Assembly: GCF_003627955.1 (NCBI RefSeq)
Contig: NZ_RBWS01000009.1
Coordinates: 239,601 to 303,600, forward strand
DNA length: 64,000 nt
Origin: Sphingobacterium puteale
Lineage (GTDB): Bacteria > Bacteroidota > Bacteroidia > Sphingobacteriales > Sphingobacteriaceae
Direction: 5' to 3'
Within the stretch, counting starts at the first letter, position 1; each line of letters starts with the position of its first letter. Positions 54,283 to 62,505 of the stretch are shown here, piece by piece. The notes below the pieces were generated by a model. It searched no databases. It had not been told where the DNA came from and was given only the letters and a program-made list of their open reading frames with translations. The translations under genes and the position numbers were made by a program.

Positions 54283-54693
54283 TTAGTATTTTTTGACTTC
54301 TTTCAGATGCCAGCGTAATTCCTCAGGAACTAATGCCAAGGCAAAACTAGAGATCCCGAAATCTTTTGAGAATAGTTCCCTATCATTTTGCCAAACAGTT
54401 ATTTGATCCCAATAAGCCAGGAAGAAGTCTCCTTCCTGAATAAAGTCCATCCAGCCATCGGCTTTAATTGATGCTTGTTTGTCGATCAATATAATACCCG
54501 AATAATTTTCCAGGCTACCATCCAGAAACATTCCATCATGGCCTTCTATACAGGATTCTGACCAGTCAAAATCATATTTAAAGCTCATAGCCAATAAACT
54601 ATTTAATTCATCAGCAAGCTGGATTTGTACTAGTTCCCTTAATTTTGGCCCCATAGTACTTGAAAATCCATATTTACTCCAATTATCTTCCAT
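54283..54693 (-). CDS. Hypothetical acidic protein
   Basis: 136 aa, starting MEDNWSKYGFSSTMGPKLRE. It has a strand-rich end (FFLAYWDQITVWQND) and no family that I recognise. It lies between the membrane protein and the cyclotransferase-like gene with 4-6 base gaps, so it belongs to the same transcript. Size and style are immunity-like. Confidence 0.55.
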   Translation of the reverse strand: MEDNWSKYGFSSTMGPKLRELVQIQLADELNSLLAMSFKYDFDWSESCIEGHDGMFLDGSLENYSGIILIDKQASIKADGWMDFIQEGDFFLAYWDQITVWQNDRELFSKDFGISSFALALVPEELRWHLKEVKKY

Positions 54694-54699
54694 AGATTC

Positions 54700-55188
54700 C
54701 TATTTAAGTGTTGAGCGTACTCTTTTCAATTTAAATACAGTGTATCCGATCAAGGGAAATATGGCAGAGAGAATAGTATAAATGCATTTGGCTTGGAATT
54801 GCCAATTTATATTCAATGGGAGCGGAATTTCCTTGATGAGATAAGCTATTAAAACATCATATGCTATGTAATAAGCCTCAGGAATCAGCCATAAAATCGT
54901 GATATTTATATTGGTATTAAACTGATAATTTCCCGTGATGAGTACACACGATATAAGTATGATCAATCCAATCAATGCTGGCCAGAATATGGAGAATATC
55001 TTTCTATTTTTTTGCGCCTGTAGGTATCCTGCATAAATAAGTCCTGCAACTTGAAATCCAAAAATAATCAGGTTAAAATTTAAACTCCCCGTAAAATACG
55101 TCAGCCAATCACCAGCTGTTAATACTGCATAAAAAGTCAAAGCCATAAAACTGAGATGTACAAATAGGGGAGCGTTAATTCTCTTCAT
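54700..55188 (-). CDS. Multi-pass membrane protein of unknown function
   Basis: 162 aa with about five hydrophobic segments, e.g. LSFMALTFYAVLTAG near the start and IFWPALIGLIILISCVLI in the middle. Charged residues concentrate at the C-terminus (FKLKRVRSTLK). No motif recognised. Its start overlaps the end of the lipoprotein gene upstream by 14 bases, so the two are probably a functional pair. Confidence 0.6.
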   Translation of the reverse strand: MKRINAPLFVHLSFMALTFYAVLTAGDWLTYFTGSLNFNLIIFGFQVAGLIYAGYLQAQKNRKIFSIFWPALIGLIILISCVLITGNYQFNTNINITILWLIPEAYYIAYDVLIAYLIKEIPLPLNINWQFQAKCIYTILSAIFPLIGYTVFKLKRVRSTLK

Positions 55189-55762
55189 TATCTATATTAC
55201 GTTTGTGGAATCTCAATGTCTTTATCGCTTTGAGAAGATCCTCTTCTGTTTGCGTTTTTAGATCTGCTCCACAGAGATTAAATCGGACTTTTGAAGAGTT
55301 TCCCCATAGACTGCCGATATACACTCCGGTCATTCCTTTTCCGGATATTCTCGGAAATACGATTTTCGCTCTTCTATTATCGATAGTATCCCAGGATACA
55401 TTTTGTTTTCTGTACAGATCGGCATCGAGATCCAAATCCAGTATCGGCATATCTTTTACAATAATATAGTCCGAAGAGTCTGTTGCGCTTTCCTCCATCA
55501 TCTGTCTCGTAATGACTTCTATGTTATGCTCTGTCAACGTATTTGAATACATGCCCAGATCGAAGTAAAGTGTATCCGTGTTGTCTACAGCAATTGCACC
55601 GACATAACTGTCGATTCCATCTTGTTTGACCTGCTGCCATTTATAAGGAACTTCAATCGTAAATAGACCAAAATCCATTGTCTTTGTGCGCGATGGATCT
55701 TTGCATCCAATAACGAGAATAGTGAGGACAGAAAGATGAAATTGTTGAATGATCTGTTTCAT
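55175..55762 (-). CDS. Hypothetical lipoprotein
   Basis: 195 aa with a hydrophobic start and lipobox VIGC near residue 20. The mature part has a PsbP/DUF-like beta pattern (FGLFTIEVPYKWQQVKQDGI, then LYFDLGMYSN) seen in small stress-type lipoproteins of Bacteroidota. Function unknown. First gene of the run of five minus-strand genes down to 53640. Confidence 0.6.
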   Translation of the reverse strand: MKQIIQQFHLSVLTILVIGCKDPSRTKTMDFGLFTIEVPYKWQQVKQDGIDSYVGAIAVDNTDTLYFDLGMYSNTLTEHNIEVITRQMMEESATDSSDYIIVKDMPILDLDLDADLYRKQNVSWDTIDNRRAKIVFPRISGKGMTGVYIGSLWGNSSKVRFNLCGADLKTQTEEDLLKAIKTLRFHKRNIDNEEN

Positions 55763-55887
55763 GCTATGGCTTATGCGTTGAATTTACAAAATTAGACTGG
55801 ACTATCCATCTAAGGTTAATATTTTTTATTATTAAATCGCAAACCGGTGGAGAGGAAGTGCCAAATTAATTATTAGATTCGTGTAGT

Positions 55888-56355
55888 ATGATTTTCTTTT
55901 TAGATATAGACGGTGTCATGGTACACGCCAATCCACATAGGTCGGTAGAGCAGGCAACCGATGGCTTTTATATATTCAGTAGTACAGCTGTTGAAACATT
56001 CAATACTATATTCATTGCAGAGGAAGATCAAATTATCCTTTCTAGCTCGCACCGTTTTAGATATACAATAGCAAAATGGAAAAAAATGTTTTTTGATAGA
56101 GATATTAGAATAGGTTCGCTTACGTTGTTGGATGATGTAAACCAACACTTAAATCATCGCTTTACACGGAAAGATCAGGTATTAAGTCAGATTGCGCGTC
56201 AAAATATCCTTCCAGAGCAAATGATCATTATAGATGATGATAAATCATTAAATGAATTACCACAAGCATTCAAATCAAGGTTAGTATTGACATCTTCTTA
56301 TATCGGATTGAATGAAATGGATCTTCCCAAATTGAAGACCATACTCAATAGGTAA
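55888..56355 (+). CDS. HAD-superfamily phosphatase domain, RNA-repair type
   Basis: 155 aa. Motif I is FFLDIDGVMV (DxDG), motif II IILSSSHR, and the C-terminal acidic motif IIIDDDKSLN. The compact form without a large cap resembles the HAD domain described in 'Swiss Army Knife' RNA-repair proteins, which probably remove phosphates from RNA ends. It is monocistronic and convergent with the decayed phosphoesterase. The neighbours that act on RNA ends support that role, although the substrate is inferred. Confidence 0.7.
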   Translation: MIFFLDIDGVMVHANPHRSVEQATDGFYIFSSTAVETFNTIFIAEEDQIILSSSHRFRYTIAKWKKMFFDRDIRIGSLTLLDDVNQHLNHRFTRKDQVLSQIARQNILPEQMIIIDDDKSLNELPQAFKSRLVLTSSYIGLNEMDLPKLKTILNR

Positions 56356-56399
56356 TTTCCCATTAATAGTGGCATATTGATTATAAAGTCAATCGGATA

Positions 56400-56664
56400 A
56401 AATTGTAATCATTCATCCGGCTTTGGCATAGTGCCCTATATGCAGCAGGATTGCCCTTTAAGGAAAAATCAGTCCAGAGTGTACAGCCATGGAAACAAAC
56501 GTGGTCGATCTCCAAAGATTCATTTTTCAACACATGGATATTTGAGTACTTGCTGCATCTTTGATTTTATATAGTGTTTTCGGATAGGCTCCTTTATAAT
56601 ATTCATGATTGAAATCATTGTATACAAATTCTTTATGCAGGTCGCTAACGATGTGGATTTTCAT
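56400..56664 (-). pseudogene. Calcineurin-like metallophosphoesterase, internally deleted copy
   Basis: The start MKIHIVSDLHKEF is 20 bases downstream of the zinc-ribbon gene. About 40 codons, including the AGD region, are deleted: YND joins directly to NHEYYKGAYPKTLY. A frameshift then leaves CFHGCTLWTDFS in another frame. It is clearly related to the copy at 17150-17537, which lost its GNHE Glu codon instead. Neither is intact. Confidence 0.75.
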
Positions 56665-56684
56665 TGTAGATTAAGTTATTCAAT

Positions 56685-57029
56685 TCAATGCCAGTCGTAA
56701 TAACAAAAACGACATTGTTTTGCTGTTGGAGTTCTGGCTAGCTTCCCACAATTGGGACAGTAATTAAAAAATATTTCAGCAGCATGATCACGCATGATAC
56801 GCGCTGCAGTATCTTCATTAAATTTCTCTAGACCATTATTCACTAAACTTAGTGCGTTTTCGTCTTCGGTTAGCCATCCGGCTTTAAAGTAAACTCTCTT
56901 TATTTTATCAATATCCTCATTTTGATCGATCTTTAAAAGTGAATGCGCATGTTTATAAGCAAGCTTTTCTTTTGGGGACATCAAATGAAGATAATAGTTT
57001 ATGATGTAATCTTGTTTTTCTTTTTCCAT
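56685..57029 (-). CDS. Small protein with C-terminal zinc ribbon
   Basis: 114 aa from the ATG at 57029 (a longer frame from 57107 overlaps the upstream gene). The helical N-terminal part (MEKEKQDYIINYYLHLMSPK) is followed by a zinc ribbon, CPNCG and CRFC (17-residue spacing), at the end. Possible nucleic-acid or protein binding. It lies 11 bases after the membrane protein gene. Confidence 0.65.
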   Translation of the reverse strand: MEKEKQDYIINYYLHLMSPKEKLAYKHAHSLLKIDQNEDIDKIKRVYFKAGWLTEDENALSLVNNGLEKFNEDTAARIMRDHAAEIFFNYCPNCGKLARTPTAKQCRFCYYDWH

Positions 57030-57040
57030 AATTATAATGG

Positions 57041-57325
57041 CTAAGTTTTCTTCTTCCAATTTGAAAAAATACAATTGACAACTGTTACTAGGGCGGTTAA
57101 CAACCAAATAATTAATGAGTAAAATAGCACACTTAATGATGCTCCACCCTGAAAATTAGCGGGGTCTATGTATAGAAAAGTATTAAGTATAAGGCTAATG
57201 GACACAATGAATATCAGTCGAACTTTTTCGCCTTTACCGCCTATTAAAATCCGATAGATAATATAGCAGAACAGCAGTATGTATAATGCATAGACAATTT
57301 TAAACTCGCGATCTATAGGAAACAT
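57041..57325 (-). CDS. Small membrane protein with three helices
   Basis: 94 aa with three hydrophobic segments (IVYALYILLFCYIIYRILI; LIFIVSISLILNTFLYI; LSVLFYSLIIWLLTALVTVV) and a basic tail. No family recognised. Upstream partner of the zinc-ribbon gene. Confidence 0.6.
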   Translation of the reverse strand: MFPIDREFKIVYALYILLFCYIIYRILIGGKGEKVRLIFIVSISLILNTFLYIDPANFQGGASLSVLFYSLIIWLLTALVTVVNCIFSNWKKKT

Positions 57326-57384
57326 AGTGGATATTATATAGTTTTTTGAAACATGTTCAAATATTGCCTACATATTCTGGTTCA

Positions 57385-58152
57385 TTAGGCTTCATTCTTT
57401 TGGATCAAGTCGGCAATATAACGATTATAAGCATCCCCCATAGGCAGCTCCATATCGGTGGTCAATTGTCTCCGGCTAACTTCAACAGTTTCATTCGACA
57501 AAGGATTAACACCTGTTGATTTCACATTTTCCCAATATATTCCGATTCCTCTTTTTTGCCAGTTCGGGAGATCATTGAAATTTACACCATAGGTATGCAG
57601 CAGTTCGTTCTTCATTGAAACGCTAAGGCCTTCAATTCGTTTGGTGGCCTCGTTTTTATTATGACCGTTTTGCCTTAGATTCCAGTAACAATGTGCATTT
57701 AACGCATTACGGTGAGCATCTTCATTCCGCCATCTGAAATAATCCTCGACGAGTAGCGCATTTGGCAATTCAGATATCCGACAATCGAATGCAGCAACAT
57801 CACCTAGCATAGATGAGAATTTCGCACTTGCTTCACCTGCCATGATAGAAATCAATTTTCTGGTTTTTCGTCCGAATGTATTCTCACGTAAATGAAATAG
57901 TAGAGAGATTTCATCGCTTTCCGTAAATCCATAAATAATATTAAACCCACAGCACATGAGGTACTTTACGGTTTCTACCATCATATCCCTAAACCGCTCG
58001 TCGAAAGGTGCTTGGAAATCATGTTTTTCCTTTGTCAGCTTCGTGAAGTTCCGACCATCTATTCGCGCGACCATATACATTTCAGGTAGGACCTGTCTGT
58101 CCTGATATGTCTCATAGATACGTAATTTTTTATCTAGATCATCAAATTTCAT
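57385..58152 (-). CDS. Thg1-like 3'-5' RNA polymerase (tRNA-His guanylyltransferase family)
   Basis: 255 aa, start at the ATG at 58152. Palm-domain metal motif MVARIDGRNFTKLTK and GFTESDEISLLFH carry the catalytic Asp/Glu set. The later NALNAHCYWNLR replaces the eukaryotic HINNLYN block, as in bacterial Thg1-like proteins. The family adds nucleotides to the 5' end of RNA in the reverse direction; bacterial members repair truncated tRNA 5' ends. It overlaps the kinase-like gene by 11 bases, so both act on RNA ends together (inference). Confidence 0.88.
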   Translation of the reverse strand: MKFDDLDKKLRIYETYQDRQVLPEMYMVARIDGRNFTKLTKEKHDFQAPFDERFRDMMVETVKYLMCCGFNIIYGFTESDEISLLFHLRENTFGRKTRKLISIMAGEASAKFSSMLGDVAAFDCRISELPNALLVEDYFRWRNEDAHRNALNAHCYWNLRQNGHNKNEATKRIEGLSVSMKNELLHTYGVNFNDLPNWQKRGIGIYWENVKSTGVNPLSNETVEVSRRQLTTDMELPMGDAYNRYIADLIQKNEA

Positions 58153-58588
58153 TTTGCCAGTCTTTAATAGTAAATATGCCTGCATCTAAGGAAACATAAT
58201 ATAATTTGTCAAAGCCTTCGTCAAGAGCAGGTATCTGTAACTTCTTATGCGTACCGCGAATGCCGATATCGGGAATTCTTTCTTTATTTATTCTCGTACT
58301 ATTTCTTTCCAGCGAGGACTGAAGGCTAGAGCTAAAGTAGTATCCTATTATTTTGTATTTATGTGTTTTAGCGAGTTGAATATACTTTGCTCGATCTGCT
58401 TTCGTCGGATTTGTATTATCTATGACAAAGGCCTGTTGTGTTTCAAGACAAGTTTTTATAAACCGCTCTTCCTTATTACGCGTATTCAGGAGATCCATCG
58501 AAATCCGAACATGGCTATTAAAATGATTTTCTTTGTAAAAAGAACTTTTTCCGCTCGCTTGGATTCCACAATAAATAATCAATTCCAT
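58142..58588 (-). CDS. P-loop polynucleotide-kinase-like protein
   Basis: 148 aa. Walker A GIQASGKSS near residues 7-15, a catalytic-base-like Asp in RISMDLLN, then AFVIDNTNPTKADRAKYI and the lid YYFSSSLQSSLERNSTR. This fits the kinase half of T4-type polynucleotide kinase, which phosphorylates 5'-OH RNA or DNA ends. No phosphatase domain is fused. The HAD protein at 55888 could fill that role. Its end overlaps the Thg1-like gene start by 11 bases, which argues for RNA 5'-end repair. Confidence 0.82.
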   Translation of the reverse strand: MELIIYCGIQASGKSSFYKENHFNSHVRISMDLLNTRNKEERFIKTCLETQQAFVIDNTNPTKADRAKYIQLAKTHKYKIIGYYFSSSLQSSLERNSTRINKERIPDIGIRGTHKKLQIPALDEGFDKLYYVSLDAGIFTIKDWQNEI

Positions 58589-58591
58589 CAA

Positions 58592-58865
58592 ATAAAAAAT
58601 AAATTTCTTCCATTATGAAACATAAGTAATAGCCGTTTTTAGTGGTCATCTTTTAAATTTCTAATGAATGTGGCTAACAAGTTGATGAATTTACAAAAGA
58701 GGATTTAAATAGACAAAATATATAACCCAGTAATGATAATTATCATACCTTTTTGTACCTTGATAACACATGAATTTGAAACTCCAGATGAAGCCGTTAG
58801 AAGAAATTGACGTTTTTATTTTTGATACATTGACAGGTATTTTGTTTCTAATTTGCTGGATTGCG
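58592..58865. other. Divergent intergenic region with a 14-base palindrome
   Basis: Between the kinase-Thg1 pair and the next + strand gene. Contains ATGATAATTATCAT at 58733-58746, a perfect palindrome, otherwise AT-rich with no gene. A short frame at 58770 ends within the promoter and is not convincing. Confidence 0.45.
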
Positions 58866-58873
58866 TATATTTG
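58841..58873 (+). promoter_or_regulatory. Promoter of the gene at 58903, shared in sequence with that at 62784
   Basis: TTTG (58841-58844) and TATATTTG (58866-58873), 21 bases apart, fit the Bacteroidota -33/-7 consensus. The block CTAATTTG(C/G)TG(G/A)ATTGCGTATATTTGAGA occurs again at 62766-62793. In both cases a GTG start follows 37-38 bases after the -7 box begins. Confidence 0.65.
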
Positions 58874-58902
58874 AGATTGATGCACAATAATATCAAGGCA
58901 GC

Positions 58903-59988
58903 GTGACTGTATTAGAAAAATATAAAACTGAACTCGACTTAGTCCGACAGAACCCAAAACTCTTGGACAATTATCGCTTTGACAAAGACGCCATAGATTC
59001 AAAACATTTTGACCGATTAAGACTAAATATTGCAATTTACAATGATCTTAAACAGACGGACTATGAAATTGTAAAGTATCTTTTCGCAGAAGAAAAGGAA
59101 TGGCGAAAATATGGAAAAGACGGTGACATTGATAATTTATATTTCTGTGCCTTCATTCTGACACTTTTCAATTCTCCCGAAATCGTATGGTTGTTTCTTG
59201 AAGCTAAAAATATTGATTTTGACAGCGGAATTGGATTTGACGGAGAATATTTGGTTTCGGCAGGGATTAAAGAAACCTACCAATATTTAAAAACAGCGGA
59301 CAACCCAAAGAAAACAGAACTGTTAAAGTATATTGGAGAAGCGGAAGAAAGTTGTATCTATTCGCAGGTAGACATTGACGATTGGAAAGAAATGAAGAAG
59401 TCCTATTTCAGATGTTACAAATCACCAATTCAGGACGAACTGTATTTTCTCTATTCGGCAAATGAAAGAGAACTATTTCTGACGAAACTACCTGAATGGA
59501 TCAATCAAGAAAGAGCTTGGACTGATGAAGAACTAGGTTTATATAGGACCTACGCCAAATATGCAGACGACAAGGTTTCAGAGATTGAAGCTTATAAATT
59601 GACACTCAAAAAAAATGATAAAGATTTTCTAACCGACATTTACAATCGACAATTGGCAGAGTTATATGTTGAGACTGGTGAAAATAATAAAGCTCTTGAA
59701 ATCCTTGAGAGCGTAATAAAAGGAACAGATAACCACAATATTATAAGAGATTGTATTGAACAACTTTGCAGAATAATTATTAGAACAAACAGCTCATCAG
59801 ATGAGATAGCTAAGAATTCATATCATATTATAAAAGTTCAATGTAAAAAGTACAGAAATTTTTCACCAATGGTGGACGGTTTAATTCAGGACGTGACAGA
59901 TATAATGAAAGAGGAAAAAATTACTGCCCATAACGGCAGCTTGCCAAAAGCGGCGCGGACGTGGTGGCAGAAACTTTTCGGCTCCTAA
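58903..59988 (+). CDS. Helical-repeat protein of unknown function, partner of kptA
   Basis: 361 aa, starting with GTG at 58903. All-helical, with TPR-like stretches near the C-terminus (YNRQLAELYVETGENNKALEILE). The tail WWQKLFGS resembles the short basic tail of the SMI1/KNR4 protein at 4903. No family recognised. The kptA gene starts 11 bases after its stop, so it is co-transcribed with an RNA-processing enzyme. It may present substrates or sense damage (speculative). Confidence 0.6.
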   Translation: MTVLEKYKTELDLVRQNPKLLDNYRFDKDAIDSKHFDRLRLNIAIYNDLKQTDYEIVKYLFAEEKEWRKYGKDGDIDNLYFCAFILTLFNSPEIVWLFLEAKNIDFDSGIGFDGEYLVSAGIKETYQYLKTADNPKKTELLKYIGEAEESCIYSQVDIDDWKEMKKSYFRCYKSPIQDELYFLYSANERELFLTKLPEWINQERAWTDEELGLYRTYAKYADDKVSEIEAYKLTLKKNDKDFLTDIYNRQLAELYVETGENNKALEILESVIKGTDNHNIIRDCIEQLCRIIIRTNSSSDEIAKNSYHIIKVQCKKYRNFSPMVDGLIQDVTDIMKEEKITAHNGSLPKAARTWWQKLFGS

Positions 59989-59998
59989 TATTAGAATT

Positions 59999-60547
59999 AT
60001 GAATAAGAGCGAAATAAATATAAGCAAGTTTTTAAGTTTGGTATTACGACACCAACCTGAAACAATCGGTATTCAACTTGACCAAAACGGTTGGACCGAT
60101 GTAAATAACTTAATTGAAAAAGTAAACAACTACGGAATAAAGTTAGACAGAGAAACGCTTAGTCACATTGTAGCAACAAATTCTAAAAAGAGATTTGCAT
60201 TTAATGATACACTTGATAGGATAAGAGCTAGCCAAGGACATTCAGTAGAAATTGAGTTAGGCTACACAAATCAAAAACCACCAGAAATTTTATACCACGG
60301 AACAAGTGAAAAATCCGTCCAATCCATTTTAAACACAGGACTTGAAAAACGAAATAGACAACATGTTCATTTAAGTAGCGACATTGAAACAGCAATGAAA
60401 GTTGGCCAAAGACACGGAAAACCATTTGTTTTCAAAGTGCTTGCAGAACAAATGTATAATGACAATTTTCGGTTTTTCATTTCAGACAATGGTGTTTGGC
60501 TGACAGAGGATGTGCCGATAAAATACTTGAAACAAAATGATGAATAA
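59999..60547 (+). CDS. kptA: RNA 2'-phosphotransferase, Tpt1/KptA family
   Basis: 182 aa. N-terminal winged-helix lobe: ISKFLSLVLRHQPETIGIQLDQNGW with the RHxP motif, then LDRETLSHIV and NSKKRFAF (R in NxKxRF). The C-terminal ADP-ribosyltransferase lobe has LYHGTSEKSV, HVHLSSDIETAMKVGQRHG and WLTEDVPIKYL. These are the signature residues of Tpt1/KptA, which transfer an internal RNA 2'-phosphate to NAD. In bacteria the substrate is unclear; RNA repair products with 2'-phosphate are candidates. Confidence 0.93.
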   Translation: MNKSEINISKFLSLVLRHQPETIGIQLDQNGWTDVNNLIEKVNNYGIKLDRETLSHIVATNSKKRFAFNDTLDRIRASQGHSVEIELGYTNQKPPEILYHGTSEKSVQSILNTGLEKRNRQHVHLSSDIETAMKVGQRHGKPFVFKVLAEQMYNDNFRFFISDNGVWLTEDVPIKYLKQNDE

Positions 60548-60629
60548 AAAATAAATCCTGCATAATTGGAAAAATACATAGGAATGATGCACTACTTACA
60601 AAATTGTCGTATAATCAAATCTCCAAATT

Positions 60630-60692
60630 TATTCGTTAAGCATAAATAATGTAGATTAGACTTGGGTATTAACCTTGGCCGATTGAAAGGAT
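60630..60692. repeat. Dispersed repeat, partial copy C
   Basis: Shares AATAATGTA, then TTGGGTATTAACCTTGGCCGATTGAAA with copies A (9595) and B (12138). Only the last third of the element is present. It lies between kptA and the YbjQ remnant. Confidence 0.55.
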
Positions 60693-60723
60693 TAATATAT
60701 GCTTACCTCCTGGAGTGACCTAT

Positions 60724-60873
60724 GCACAATCTGAAGTGCAACATATCCTGAGCGAATTGCTCAAGCAACGTGCACAGGCAATTCAAGTTGATGCTATTAT
60801 AGGGCTTAGTGTAGATATCGACCAAATCCCAAGAAAGGGAGTCAGATGTTTCTGCCTAGTATTAAGATTATAA
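60724..60873 (+). pseudogene. YbjQ-type (UPF0145) gene fragment
   Basis: 49 codons read AQSEVQHILSELLKQRAQAI, then QVDAIIGLSVDIDQIPRKG and end at a TAA. The core matches the fragment near 490-850 (RANAIIGLSVDID). There is no start codon and no intact C-terminal strand, so it is a remnant. Both remnants lie close to other gene debris. Confidence 0.55.
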
Positions 60874-60919
60874 ATCTCCTAGGGCAATTGAATAATAAGC
60901 CGTGTTATTTAGAGAATCT

Positions 60920-61285
60920 ATGAAGTTTAGTATAGCTATGAATAAGTTGACAGTTTTAGAATCAGAATTGCTTTCTGTTTTCGCACACAAATATCAGGCT
61001 TTAACTAGCCATATAGAAAAATTATATGTTGTAGAAAGGGAATGTACCGGCGTAGGGCAGTATATATTTTTCAAGTATTATGACGAAGAAGATATCCTCC
61101 CAATTTCAGAGGATATTTTGTCAGTCGACAAAATCATAATAACCGAAGGAATTGATCCAGGTATTGGATTTGTTGGAAATATAGCAGATTTTAAACTGCA
61201 TAGTTTAGAACTGTTCGTTTACGGTTCCGATGAATGGGATTGTACTTTTCAAAATTTTACTTTAAAGGATTTAAAACAGTTATGA
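60920..61285 (+). CDS. Hypothetical protein, immunity-like
   Basis: 121 aa from the ATG at 60920 (ATG at 60938 also possible). Alpha-beta pattern ending ITEGIDPGIGFVGNIADF, then LELFVYGSDEWD. I do not recognise a family name. Size, acidity and position among SMI1/KNR4-type genes suggest an immunity-like protein. Confidence 0.55.
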   Translation: MKFSIAMNKLTVLESELLSVFAHKYQALTSHIEKLYVVERECTGVGQYIFFKYYDEEDILPISEDILSVDKIIITEGIDPGIGFVGNIADFKLHSLELFVYGSDEWDCTFQNFTLKDLKQL

Positions 61286-61473
61286 TGAAAAAATCGTAAC
61301 ATAGATCAGCCGAGCCAGCTTTCATACATTGAGGTGCTCCATTAGATCTGAAAGGAACTAAGCCGGTTTTTAATAAGAATTGATAGAAATGGTAAACATA
61401 TCAGAATATGCTGAAGCATTCGCAATACACTAATTTTGGAATGATTTAATGAGATATACTAAACAATAAAACT

Positions 61474-61842
61474 ATGGCAACGATTGATAGAAACATAGCT
61501 CCAATAAAGCAAGAAGTTGAAAATTTTTTGAAACAGATCGATTTTAAGCTTCCAGCGGGATTTATTGAATTTTTTAAGGATTCAAATGGTGCAGATATTA
61601 GTTCAGATGAGAATTATATAGTTTTATGGGCTTTAACCGATATGATCCAACTTAATAGAGATTATAACGTTGACGAATATGCACCTGATTTTTTTATTTT
61701 TGGTTCCAATGGTGGTGGTACAGCTTATGCAGTTAAGAAAAGCACAAGTGATATTTATGAAATACCATTTATTGGAATGTCAAATGAAGAAGCTGTTTTT
61801 AAAAATAAAACCTTTTCAGAATTTGTTGAGGGGCTTACCTAA
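61474..61842 (+). CDS. SMI1/KNR4-family protein (short form)
   Basis: 122 aa. PAGFIEFFKDSNGADIS, then YIVLWALTDMIQLNRDYNV, FFIFGSNGGGTAYAV and the final EFVEGL match the compact SMI1/KNR4 (SUKH) domain. These proteins are immunity factors in toxin systems, though the toxin is not in the window. Preceded by an AT-rich leader of 188 bases. Confidence 0.85.
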   Translation: MATIDRNIAPIKQEVENFLKQIDFKLPAGFIEFFKDSNGADISSDENYIVLWALTDMIQLNRDYNVDEYAPDFFIFGSNGGGTAYAVKKSTSDIYEIPFIGMSNEEAVFKNKTFSEFVEGLT

Positions 61843-61879
61843 TGTTTGGAAACAACTTAAAGTTTAGAGCATTATCATT

Positions 61880-62467
61880 ATGAAAATGGAGCGAGGGATA
61901 ACTAATCTGTATACAAGCCGAAGTACAATATCTATGGAAAGTATTAAAATTAAATATAAACAATTATTATTTTTATACGGCTATCTTCGTTTAATGGATC
62001 TTTCCCTTGATAGAAGTAGATGGGGATCTCTTAGTAGGCTCCGTTCCTATTTTGAAAATATTATTGCTCCTTTTCAAGTAGTGGAATATATACGTAAAAT
62101 TCATAATCTTTGTGAAGCAGATTTATCAAAAAAAAATATAATTCTTAAAAGCAAAACAATAACTGAAAGATTGAGATCACTTGTTTTTAAAAACCCTAAA
62201 TTAAAATATGACGAGTTATTGTATAGTTGTAAGCTTCTAACAGATTTTGAAAATATACTTTTAGCAGAGAATGAGGTCTACACCGTTGAGATGGAAAAAT
62301 TAAGAATTGATATCGCTGTGTTTTATAGCGAGGTTTTGGGTAAACTAATTAGATACAGAGACCTAAAAAAGCTTATGAGAATTCAACATTTTCAGCAAAG
62401 TGAATATAATAAAACCATTGAATTGAGTAATTTTATTCCCAATGATTTCGAGAGCGTAAACCTATAA
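61880..62467 (+). CDS. Hypothetical helical protein
   Basis: 195 aa (an ATG at 61934 is an alternative start). Predominantly helical and basic, without membrane segments or motifs that I recognise. It follows the SMI1/KNR4 gene by 37 bases on the same strand, so the two may be co-transcribed. Function unknown. Confidence 0.5.
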   Translation: MKMERGITNLYTSRSTISMESIKIKYKQLLFLYGYLRLMDLSLDRSRWGSLSRLRSYFENIIAPFQVVEYIRKIHNLCEADLSKKNIILKSKTITERLRSLVFKNPKLKYDELLYSCKLLTDFENILLAENEVYTVEMEKLRIDIAVFYSEVLGKLIRYRDLKKLMRIQHFQQSEYNKTIELSNFIPNDFESVNL

Positions 62468-62505
62468 TGTGCATATTCCGGTGATATTGACCCCTCAGAT
62501 TTTGG

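Noticed and set aside
58733..58746. Fur box
   Set aside because: Only 14 bases match, there is no 19-base consensus and no iron gene nearby, so it is reported only as a palindrome.
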